14,135 bases of DNA from DASWHR01 sp036398095 (GTDB lineage Bacteria > Actinomycetota > AC-67): contig DASWHR010000139.1 in NCBI GenBank assembly GCA_036398095.1, forward strand, positions 1 through 14,135. Reading direction: 5' to 3'. The notes beneath the pieces were generated by a model. It was given only the letters and a program-made list of their open reading frames with translations, did no database searches and was not told the origin of the DNA. Positions 6,235 to 11,432 of the stretch are shown here, one piece after another (position 1 is the first letter of the stretch; each line of letters opens with the position of its first letter). A program made the position numbers and the translations under genes.

Positions 6235-7041
6235 ATGGATTCCCGCCCCGAGGTCGCCGCCGCGCTCGAGCGCGAGCAGCGCGACGCCCTGACGCTGTGG
6301 CGCTCCCTAGGAGCATCCGACTGGACGCGCCCGTCCCTGTGCAAAGGCTGGACGGTCAAGGACGTGGCGGTCCACTGCGTCCGCGGCGAGACCGAGATCT
6401 TCCGGCCGATGCTGCGCCGGGCCTTGGCCGGCGACGCGACCGCGCCCGCCGGCTTCGACCTGGTTGCGATCAACGACCGCCAGATCGCCGACGGACGCGC
6501 CGTCCCGCCCGCGCAACTGATCGACGAAGCCGACGCGGCGATCGAGGAAACGCAGCGGATGCTCAAGGAGATGAGCGACGAGGAGTGGGTCGCCCCGTCG
6601 TGGAATCCGATTGCGCCCGGCACGGCCGGCTTCTACGTCAAGGGCCGCATCTGGGAATGGTGGACTCACAACCAGGATGTGCGGATTCCGTTGAAGCGGC
6701 CCGGCGGCCGCGGGCCCGAGCGAACCACCCCGGTCGTTGAAGTCGTGCGCGACGGGATTCCCGGCGTGTTCCTGCCCGGCAAGGCCCGCGACGTTCACGT
6801 CTCGTACGCGTTTCAGGTCGGGCCGACGGGGTTCACGATCCGCATCGACGACGGCGCGATCGCGATCGATCCCGTCTTCGATCCGAAGGCGACCTCGCGT
6901 GTGAAGGCCGACCCGGCCACGTTCGTGCTCGTCGGCACCCGGCGCATCTCGCAGGCGAAGGCCGTGCTGACCGGCAAGTTCCGCCCGTCCGGAAACCCGA
7001 TCGCGGGCCTGAAGTTCCTCTCCTACTTCCGCGCCGCCTGA
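6235..7041 (+). CDS. Maleylpyruvate isomerase-like / DinB-fold protein (MDMPI N family)
   Basis: A 268-residue cytoplasmic protein of the actinobacterial TIGR03083-like group. The N-terminal four-helix DinB-like domain (about 1-150) shows LWRSLGASDWTRPSLCKGWTVKDVAVHCVRGE, where the 'W.(V).D...H' segment supplies the metal-binding His, and a later WEWWTHNQDVR with a second His. The C-terminal part (about 165-268) is a separate alpha/beta domain of SCP2-like look. Founding members isomerise maleylpyruvate with mycothiol as cofactor; most relatives are thiol-dependent transferases of unknown substrate, so the reaction here is not known. The ATG at 6235 has a TATCCT box 7 nt upstream and no Shine-Dalgarno. 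It sits where hadA follows rpmG directly in mycobacteria. Confidence 0.85.
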   Translation: MDSRPEVAAALEREQRDALTLWRSLGASDWTRPSLCKGWTVKDVAVHCVRGETEIFRPMLRRALAGDATAPAGFDLVAINDRQIADGRAVPPAQLIDEADAAIEETQRMLKEMSDEEWVAPSWNPIAPGTAGFYVKGRIWEWWTHNQDVRIPLKRPGGRGPERTTPVVEVVRDGIPGVFLPGKARDVHVSYAFQVGPTGFTIRIDDGAIAIDPVFDPKATSRVKADPATFVLVGTRRISQAKAVLTGKFRPSGNPIAGLKFLSYFRAA

Positions 7042-7077
7042 CCGGCGCGCCCCGCTGCGAAGCTTGAGTTCTTGAAG

Positions 7078-7572
7078 TTAAAGAACCGCCAGCTCTAAGA
7101 ATTCAACCGCCGCTCGGATGTCGGGGCGCCTAGAACGGAGAATGATGCCGCTCGCTTCGTCGATCGAGAGACGGAACCTAGTCTCAGGCTCGTTCTGTCT
7201 GAGTCCTGAGCACTCCACGTCCCAACAGGGCCTCCCACAAACCGTCTCCCGACCTACGATGATTCCGCCGGCCTCTTCGAGATAGGCCATTCTTCGAGGC
7301 TCGATGAGATCAACGATCCAAGCGTGATCCCCGATCGGAACGTCACCGTGCTCAATTCTCCCCCCCAGAATCCGGACAGCGGAGCCAGGGACTACCATCT
7401 CGCGACTTACTCCGTCGTCAAAGAACCAGCTTGTTTCGCCGTCGTAGATGACCCTGGTCCGCCGTCGCTCATGTCCTTCCAGTAGCTCAACGACAACTGC
7501 TGCCAATGGCGGTTTGGGCCGGTCGATCATGCGCGACCGAATCTGTCCCCATGAGATCTGGTACCTGACCAC
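7078..7572 (-). CDS. Uncharacterised protein, possibly LolA-like fold
   Basis: A 164-residue protein without signal peptide or membrane segment. Its strand-rich pattern, RRRTRVIYDGETSWFFDDG, GDHAWIVDLIEPRRMAYLEEAG, GRETVCGRPCWDVECSG and RFRLSIDEASGIILRSRR, recalls LolA/LolB-like lipoprotein-sorting or sigma-E regulator domains, in which 'G.e.v.Gr.c..ve' leads to 'lwiDe.tG..lr'. That is an impression, not a firm match. It starts at GTG 7572 with no good ribosome binding site; an ATG at 7530 is an alternative. The DNA is noticeably less GC-rich than its neighbours and the codon choice is looser, which suggests recent arrival. It lies on the opposite strand beside a pseudogene island. Confidence 0.6.
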   Translation of the reverse strand: MVRYQISWGQIRSRMIDRPKPPLAAVVVELLEGHERRRTRVIYDGETSWFFDDGVSREMVVPGSAVRILGGRIEHGDVPIGDHAWIVDLIEPRRMAYLEEAGGIIVGRETVCGRPCWDVECSGLRQNEPETRFRLSIDEASGIILRSRRPDIRAAVEFLELAVL

Positions 7573-7800
7573 CGCAGTAACTCACAGGAGCAAGAGTTGA
7601 TCAATAAACAGCGCGAGAAGAATCGATCCTTTGGAGCGATCAACTGCTCGCACTCGTCCCCGCCCTTCCGCCGCGCTCCGATGGGGGCCGCATCGCCGTC
7701 CGAAACACTCGGGAATCTGGTTCCGATTCGCGAGCCCGCACGCCTTGCCGTTCAGCCGTGCCCGCATCCCCTCGGGCGGGCGTGGTCAGAAGGGTATATA
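7573..7800. other. Non-coding stretch at the edge of the pseudogene island
   Basis: I see no supported gene here. Short open frames on both strands have no recognisable motif. A TATATA run (7795-7800) stands just before the readable part of the decayed antitoxin gene and could be the relic of its promoter. Confidence 0.35.
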
Positions 7801-8007
7801 CGCCCGCGATATGAGATTCGTCAAGAGATCGACTTGACTCACGGGAAATGTCCTCAAAACGGTTTCGTTGTGGTTTGCGTCTGAGTGAAAGACGTGCTGG
7901 ACCGATGGCGCGCTGGTGACCCCTTGTCGGCAGTGTCGGATGACTTTGGCGTGCCGCAAGAGGATATTGAGGACGTGCTCCGTGCAGCCGTCCCCGAAGC
8001 AGCCTGA
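7801..8007 (+). pseudogene. Decayed DUF433 (VapB45-type) antitoxin
   Basis: The plus-strand frame reads RPRYEIRQEIDLTHGKCPQNG, then, after an in-frame TGA at 7882-7884, VKDVLDRWRAGDPLSAVSD and DFGVPQEDIEDVLRAAVPEAA to the stop at 8005-8007. The second part is a clear DUF433 C-terminal half, the helix-turn-helix-like module of these antitoxins. The first part keeps only traces of the N-terminal half; the usual 'P.i.GTRvpV' motif is scrambled. A remaining GTG at 7885 could start a 40-residue peptide, but that lacks half the domain. Stop codon, damaged N-terminus and a truncated partner toxin all argue that it is inactive. Confidence 0.65.
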
Positions 8008-8104
8008 GTTCTTCGTCGATCGCGGCCTTGGTCGGAAACAAGTTCACACGATGTTCTCCGTCTACGGCGCCCGCGAGCAAGCGGTGCCCGACTCCGATTG
8101 GCTC
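8000..8104 (+). pseudogene. Remnant of a PIN-like (VapC45-type) toxin
   Basis: Overlapping the antitoxin stop in another frame, PEFFVDRGLGRKQV corresponds to the N-terminal strand of VapC45-like PIN-fold toxins, including the conserved FFVDR aspartate. It is followed directly by HTMFSVYGAREQAVPDSDWL, which normally comes about ten residues later, so an in-frame deletion is likely. The codon before Pro is CAG, where a start codon is expected. Homology ends near 8104, and the remaining two thirds, including the later acidic catalytic residues, is missing. The stop-overlapping order antitoxin then toxin is typical of intact pairs. Confidence 0.6.
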
Positions 8105-8107
8105 CAC

Positions 8108-8311
8108 GAACCGGCCGATGGCCGCGACGAGCGCCGCCCTACTGATCGGATCCATCAGGGCCGAGGAAGCGAAGGTCGCGCCCTGGTGGTGTCTGAAGAA
8201 GGCGACGACACCCATCTCGTGCTGGAGTTGGGGGACGTAGAGGTTCAGATACATCCGGTCGATGCCTTCGATCTCCAGGGTCACATGCTCGGACAGGATC
8301 TCAGCAACGCT
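8108..8311 (-). pseudogene. N-terminal fragment of an unnamed conserved protein family
   Basis: The minus-strand frame reads SVAEILSEHVTLEIEGIDR, MYLNLYVPQLQHEMGVVAFF, RHHQGATFASSALMDPISR and AALVAAIGRFVE. I recognise this as the N-terminus of a conserved uncharacterised protein family of roughly 400-450 residues; I cannot give an accession and its function is unknown to me. Only the first 65 or so residues remain; the following 'RKDDV'-type region and the rest are absent. The expected initiator position holds no start codon (GTG at 8284 lies inside the domain). The fragment abuts the toxin remnant near 8105 on the opposite strand, so the junction is a rearrangement point. Confidence 0.5.
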
Positions 8312-8329
8312 GCAGGCGGAAACTCATCT

Positions 8330-8433
8330 CGTAGGATCCGGTTGTCGGGGGCCCTTGCGGGCCAACTGACCGCTTTGCGGTCCATACGGCGAGGGCTTGC
8401 CCTCTCCACTAGATCCCGCAGCCGGAGCCTACG
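8330..8433. other. Closed three-hairpin structure (element A)
   Basis: GTAGGATCCGGTTG (8331-8344) pairs with CAGCCGGAGCCTAC (8419-8432) with one A-G mismatch and one G-T wobble; an extra C-G pair extends it at 8330/8433. Inside lie three consecutive hairpins: GGCCC-TTGC-GGGCC (8350-8363), GACCGC-TTT-GCGGTC (8368-8382) and GAGGG-CTTG-CCCTC (8392-8403, extendable by one pair outward). Together they form a multibranch junction. It contains no plausible gene. It could be an RNA on either strand or the palindromic end of a mobile element. Confidence 0.6.
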
Positions 8434-8469
8434 CACTCAACTGGAGGAAGCCAGATCGTGAAAACTACA

Positions 8470-8557
8470 ACTCGTCGGTCTGAGGCGAAGCCTCGTTAGC
8501 GGTTTGCGTGCGATCCCTCGGCGCGAAGATACTGGGCCGGTAAACCTACCGACGAGT
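8470..8557 (+). other. Stem-closed leader structure upstream of the SDR operon (element B)
   Basis: ACTCGTCGGT (8470-8479) and ACCGACGAGT (8548-8557) are perfect 10-bp inverted repeats, 68 nt apart. Within them is a hairpin GAGGC-GAA-GCCTC (8482-8494), and TTTGCG (8503-8508) can pair with CGCGAA (8522-8527), with a 13-nt loop that contains CCCTC (8515-8519). That CCCTC is complementary to GAGGG (8566-8570) in the ribosome binding site of the SDR gene. GGTTT (8501-8505) can instead pair with AAACC (8542-8546), giving two mutually exclusive folds. It matches no riboswitch class that I can name. The folds are inspected by eye, not computed. Confidence 0.5.
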
Positions 8558-8560
8558 AAC

Positions 8561-8571
8561 AAGGGGAGGGG
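8561..8571 (+). promoter_or_regulatory. Strong ribosome binding site of the SDR gene
   Basis: AAGGGGAGGGG precedes the GTG start at 8579 with about 9 nt from its GGAGG-like core. It decides the start codon against the longer open frame from 8504, and it lies directly after element B. Confidence 0.75.
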
Positions 8572-8578
8572 ACCGACT

Positions 8579-9385
8579 GTGGGCCGCCTTGACGATCGCG
8601 TCGCCATCATCACCGGAGGGGGTCGCGGCATCGGCCGCGCGACCGCGCTCCGTTTCGCCGCTGAAGGCGCGGCCGTCGTCGTCAACGACGTCGATGCCGA
8701 TCCAGCTGAAGAGACTGCCGAGATCATTCGCAAGGAGGGCGGCAAGGCCCTCGTGTCGCTGCACAACACCGTCGAGGCCGCCAACGCCGAGGCGATGGTC
8801 AAAGCCGCGCTCGACGAGTTCGGAAAGCTCGACATCCTGGTCAACAACGCGGGGATCACGCGCGACAAGACCTTCCACAACATGACGCCCGACATCTGGG
8901 ACCTCGGCATCAAGGTGAACCTCTACACCGCCTACCATTCCTCGTTCTATGCCGTGCAGCACATGCGCTCCGCCGCGAAGAAGGAGCTGGAAGAAAAGGG
9001 CGCCGTCGCCTACAACCGCAAGATCACGTTCACGTCGTCGTCGGTCGCGCTGACCGGCAACCCGGGTCAGGCGAACTACACCGCCGCCAAGGGCGCGCTG
9101 ATCTCGCTCACCAAAACGCTCGCGCGCGAACTGGGTCCGTTCAAGATCAACTGCAACGCGGTCGCGCCCGGCTTCATCGAGACGCGCCTGACGGCCGCGA
9201 AGGAAGAGGGAACCGACCTCGGCATTCCCGACCAGCTCCGAACCATGGCGCTGATGATGATCGCGCTGGGCCGCGCCGGTCAGCCCGAGGATCTCGCCAA
9301 CGTCCACCTGTTCCTGTGCTCGCAGGACAGCGACTTCGTGTCGGGCGTGACCGTGCCGGTGACCGGCGCGCAGCTCGGCGCATAG
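8579..9385 (+). CDS. SDR-family oxidoreductase, FabG-like 3-oxoacyl reductase
   Basis: A 268-residue classical short-chain dehydrogenase/reductase. The cofactor loop is TGGGRGIG (12-19), NNAG is at 89-92, and the catalytic tetrad is N114, S154, Y167, K171 (SSSVALTGNPGQANYTAAK). N36-D37 after the second strand favours NAD(H), by the usual family rule. Downstream AVAPGFIETRL and the C-terminal SGVTVPVTG fit FabG-like and 17-beta-hydroxysteroid-like members. It starts at GTG behind an exceptionally strong ribosome binding site, and 16 nt separate it from the first dehydratase gene. In context it probably reduces a 3-oxoacyl thioester, or oxidises the 3-hydroxy form, with the dehydratase acting on the hydroxy product. 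A separate reading is a degradative beta-oxidation-like role. Expression may be controlled through element B. Confidence 0.9.
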   Translation: MGRLDDRVAIITGGGRGIGRATALRFAAEGAAVVVNDVDADPAEETAEIIRKEGGKALVSLHNTVEAANAEAMVKAALDEFGKLDILVNNAGITRDKTFHNMTPDIWDLGIKVNLYTAYHSSFYAVQHMRSAAKKELEEKGAVAYNRKITFTSSSVALTGNPGQANYTAAKGALISLTKTLARELGPFKINCNAVAPGFIETRLTAAKEEGTDLGIPDQLRTMALMMIALGRAGQPEDLANVHLFLCSQDSDFVSGVTVPVTGAQLGA

Positions 9386-9401
9386 AGAAGGAGGCGACAT
9401 C

Positions 9402-9860
9402 ATGCCGCTCAACACCGCGCTGATCGGGAAGGAATATCCGGCCTCGCCGGTCTACGAAGTCGGCCGCGAAAAGATCCGCGACTTCGCCCAGGCGATCGGC
9501 GATCCGAACCCGCTCTACACCGACGAAGCCGCGGCGAAGGCCGCCGGCTATGCCGACATCATCGCTCCGCCGACGTTCCTGACGGTCATCGGCTTCAAGT
9601 TCGGGCCGTCGATCGTGCTCGACCCCGAGTTGGGTTTGGACTACACGCGGGTCGTGCACGGCGAGCAAGAATTCGAATTGAAGCGTCCGATCGTTCCCGG
9701 CGACCGGCTGATCGGAAAGCCCAAGATCAGCGACATCGCGGCCAAGGGCAAAAACGAGTTTCTCACCTACGAAGCGGTCATCACGACCGAAGGCGGCGAG
9801 GAAGTCGCCGTCGCCCGCTCCACCATCGTCTCGCGCGGAACCGCGCCGCAGGAGGGCTGA
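9402..9860 (+). CDS. HadA-like MaoC-family dehydratase subunit (N-terminal FAS1-type hot-dog domain)
   Basis: A 152-residue single hot-dog protein. YEVGREKIRDFAQAIGDPNPLYTDEAAAKAAGYADIIAPPTF is the signature of HadA/HadC-type subunits, with the structural pocket sequence but without the Asp/His dyad of the catalytic partner. In mycobacteria HadA pairs with HadB to form a (3R)-hydroxyacyl-ACP dehydratase of FAS-II. The gene has an AAGGAGG ribosome binding site 7 nt before the ATG and precedes the catalytic-type partner by 5 nt, so heterodimer formation is expected. The position between rpmG and tRNA-Trp is the conserved hadABC position. No other mycolate genes are visible, so the acyl substrate may differ from the mycobacterial one. 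Confidence 0.88.
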   Translation: MPLNTALIGKEYPASPVYEVGREKIRDFAQAIGDPNPLYTDEAAAKAAGYADIIAPPTFLTVIGFKFGPSIVLDPELGLDYTRVVHGEQEFELKRPIVPGDRLIGKPKISDIAAKGKNEFLTYEAVITTEGGEEVAVARSTIVSRGTAPQEG

Positions 9861-9865
9861 GCGAT

Positions 9866-10291
9866 ATGACGGCCAAGGTCAACTATGCAGACGTGTCCGA
9901 AGGCGAAGAGCTGAAGCCCTGGATCTACAACGTGCAGCGCATCAATCTGGTCATGTATTGCGGCGCGTCCGGCGACTTCAACGTCATCCATTGGAACGAA
10001 GAGATCGCGAAGATGGTCGGGTTGCCGAACGTGATCAGCCATGGCATGTTCACGATGGCCAAGGTCGGCCAGTACGTGACCGACTGGGCCGGCGACCCCG
10101 GCGCGGTCGTGCGCTTCAAGACCCGCTTCACCAAGCCGGTCGTGGTCGACAATCAGGCCGGCAACAACGTCACGGTGACCGGCACGGTCAAGCAGAAGCT
10201 CGACGGAAACCGCGTGCTGCTCGAGCTGAGCGCCACCACGCAAGAAGGCGACAATTGCGCCGCCGCCGAAGCCGAGGTCGTGCTGGCCTAG
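9866..10291 (+). CDS. HadB-like MaoC-family (3R)-hydroxyacyl dehydratase, catalytic subunit
   Basis: A 141-residue single hot-dog protein with the R-hydratase motif YCGASGDFNVIHWNEE; D37 and H42 are the catalytic dyad, and PNVISHGMFTMA completes the active-site helix region. Such subunits remove water from (3R)-hydroxyacyl thioesters, or add it to trans-2-enoyl thioesters. It starts 5 nt after the HadA-like gene, consistent with one heterodimeric enzyme. With the SDR this gives two successive steps of a chain cycle. Its TAG stop and the TAG stop of the convergent Uma2 gene share the palindrome CTAG, so the two genes end on the same four bases. A third subunit like mycobacterial HadC is not present. 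Confidence 0.9.
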   Translation: MTAKVNYADVSEGEELKPWIYNVQRINLVMYCGASGDFNVIHWNEEIAKMVGLPNVISHGMFTMAKVGQYVTDWAGDPGAVVRFKTRFTKPVVVDNQAGNNVTVTGTVKQKLDGNRVLLELSATTQEGDNCAAAEAEVVLA

Positions 10292-10833
10292 CCGCGTTGG
10301 GGAAAGACGGCGGCGACGTCGATCGCGAGCCCGGGGATGGGTTCGAACGTGAGCGTGTCGCCGGGCTCGAAGATCTCCGGCTTCCCATACGCCCCGTCGG
10401 CCAGGCGATAGACCTCGATCCGGTCCGCGTCCGGATCGGCGATCCAGTATTCGGGTACTCCGTATCGCGCGTACAGGTCGCGCTTGCGAACGCGGTCGAG
10501 CCGCGGCTCCGACAGGACTTCGATCACGAGCGCCGGGATTCCGCGCACATAGACGTCTTCGACGATCCCGGCTTGGTCATCTGTGACGAACAAGATGTCC
10601 GGCTCCACGATGTCGTGCTCGCCCAAGACCAGATTCACATCCCACAAGATCCGGTCTTGCGCCGGGCCCAAGAGTTGCCGCTGAAATGCAAAATGAAGCC
10701 GTCCGCCGACCATCTGATGGCGTATGCGCGGGGACGGGCTCACGACGAGTGTCCCGTCGATGATCTCGCGGCGCATGCCGTCATCGGGCATGGCCGCCAG
10801 ATCCGCGTAGGTAAGCAGCGCGCCTTCCGGCAT
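10288..10833 (-). CDS. Uma2 family (DUF820) putative endonuclease
   Basis: A 181-residue protein with the restriction-endonuclease-like fold of Uma2. It has the entry EGALLTYADLAAMPDDG, RREIIDGTLVVSPSP, then the metal-binding sequence VEPDILFVTDD, LVIEVLSEPRLDRVRKRDLYARYGVPEYWIADPDADRIEVYRL. The Asp, Glu and Lys (EPD, VIEV, RKRDLYARYG) fit a PD-(D/E)xK site. The family is widespread and copy-rich in cyanobacteria and actinobacteria; its biological role is not settled. A TACGAT -10 box stands 7 nt before the ATG, giving a leaderless transcript. A perfect anti-SD match upstream is too far to act. No mobile element marks flank the gene, but it lies convergent to an otherwise conserved operon. 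Confidence 0.87.
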   Translation of the reverse strand: MPEGALLTYADLAAMPDDGMRREIIDGTLVVSPSPRIRHQMVGGRLHFAFQRQLLGPAQDRILWDVNLVLGEHDIVEPDILFVTDDQAGIVEDVYVRGIPALVIEVLSEPRLDRVRKRDLYARYGVPEYWIADPDADRIEVYRLADGAYGKPEIFEPGDTLTFEPIPGLAIDVAAVFPQRG

Positions 10834-10840
10834 GGAACGA

Positions 10841-10846
10841 ATCGTA
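10841..10846 (-). promoter_or_regulatory. -10 box (TACGAT) of the leaderless Uma2 gene
   Basis: On the minus strand TACGAT is followed by exactly 7 nt and then the ATG at 10833. This repeats the spacing seen at 2989-2994, 6222-6227 and 11420-11425. A GGAGGTGAT sequence lies upstream of the box and so would not be transcribed. Confidence 0.55.
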
Positions 10847-10945
10847 GCATCACCTCCTGCACCCTCCGCCGGGCATCCTGAGACATGCGGCGACCTGGGT
10901 CCAGACTCGGCACAACGCGCAGAAAGACCTCCTGCGGTCAAACGG

Positions 10946-10969
10946 GAGCCCCCGGCGGGCCGGGGGCTC
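10946..10969 (-). terminator. Rho-independent-type terminator of the VOC gene
   Basis: GAGCCCCCGG and CCGGGGGCTC form a perfect 10-bp stem with a 4-nt loop, 13 nt past the VOC stop on the minus strand. The minus strand continues CCGTTT, a weak T tract. Confidence 0.75.
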
Positions 10970-10982
10970 GGTGCGATTCCCG

Positions 10983-11345
10983 TTACTGCTTTTGCGCGCT
11001 TTCGAAGATGCCGATCACGTTGCCGGCGGGGTCTTTGAACGACGCCCACGATCCGACGTTGGCGTCGATCAGCTTCTTGTCCTGCACGACGCCACCGCCC
11101 AGCTCGGCCGCTTGCGCGAGCGTCTTTTCGATCGAGTCCACCGTGACGAAGAACACCACGGTGCCGAGAGCTGGGATCTCCTTGGAGAAACCGCCCCCGA
11201 CGCGCCCGCTCGGGTCCTGGAACATCAGATAGAACTCGCCCATCGAGTGGTCGAACGTCCATCCGAACACCTGCTCGTAGAACGACTGCGTGGCTGCGTT
11301 GTCCGTGGTGTGCAGCTCGACATGCTGAATCTCGCCGTGCGCCAT
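10983..11345 (-). CDS. VOC/glyoxalase-fold protein
   Basis: A 120-residue single-module vicinal-oxygen-chelate protein with two beta-alpha-beta-beta-beta halves. GEIQHVELHTTDNAATQSFYEQVFGW opens the first, and LGTVVFFVTVDSIEKTLAQAAELGG opens the second, ending DPAGNVIGIFES. H10 and E12 in HVELH and the Glu near the C-terminus are candidate metal ligands. Relatives include glyoxalase-like and antibiotic-resistance-type proteins; the substrate is unknown. The start at 11345 has a GGAGGGAGGGG ribosome binding site 7 nt upstream. It is divergent from the glycosyltransferase gene, 87 nt apart, and has its own terminator. Confidence 0.88.
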   Translation of the reverse strand: MAHGEIQHVELHTTDNAATQSFYEQVFGWTFDHSMGEFYLMFQDPSGRVGGGFSKEIPALGTVVFFVTVDSIEKTLAQAAELGGGVVQDKKLIDANVGSWASFKDPAGNVIGIFESAQKQ

Positions 11346-11419
11346 CTGGAACCCCTCCCTCCACCGGTCCACCCGGTGCCCGCGAAATTGTCGCACAGGT
11401 CGCCGACACGGCGCCCGGA

Positions 11420-11425
11420 TAGGAT
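11420..11425 (+). promoter_or_regulatory. -10 box (TAGGAT) of the leaderless glycosyltransferase gene
   Basis: TAGGAT is followed by exactly 7 nt and then the GTG at 11433. No Shine-Dalgarno lies in between. Confidence 0.6.
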
Positions 11426-11432
11426 CGAAGAC

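Noticed and set aside
7582..7767. A minus-strand frame with NGKACGLANRNQ, faintly like the C-terminal end of some transposases.
   Set aside because: The similarity is a few residues only, with no catalytic motif, no terminal inverted repeats and no target duplication.
7916..8461. A 181-codon plus-strand open frame.
   Set aside because: Only its part between 8000 and 8104 has recognisable toxin homology; the remainder is the antisense of another fragment and of the hairpin array.
8470..8500. A possible integron attC-like site (GTTAG and CAAC around a hairpin).
   Set aside because: The core bases do not fit RYYYAAC and GTTRRRY, the two ends are not complementary to one another, and there is no integrase or cassette array.
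8330..8560. A group I or group II intron core, or RNase P/tmRNA.
   Set aside because: None of the conserved core strings (domain V, P7, CRI-type motifs, tRNA-like ends) could be found; an isolated AAGATA at 8526-8531 is not enough.
10846..10858. A perfect anti-SD match (AGGAGGTGAT on the minus strand), equal to the 3' end of 16S rRNA on the plus strand.
   Set aside because: It lies about 19 nt before the Uma2 start, beyond useful spacing, and upstream of the TACGAT box, so it is probably not transcribed. No other 16S sequence surrounds it.
10971..11432. Upstream extension of the glycosyltransferase frame into the VOC gene.
   Set aside because: The extension is antisense to an intact gene, and the GTG at 11433 has a -10 box 7 nt away.
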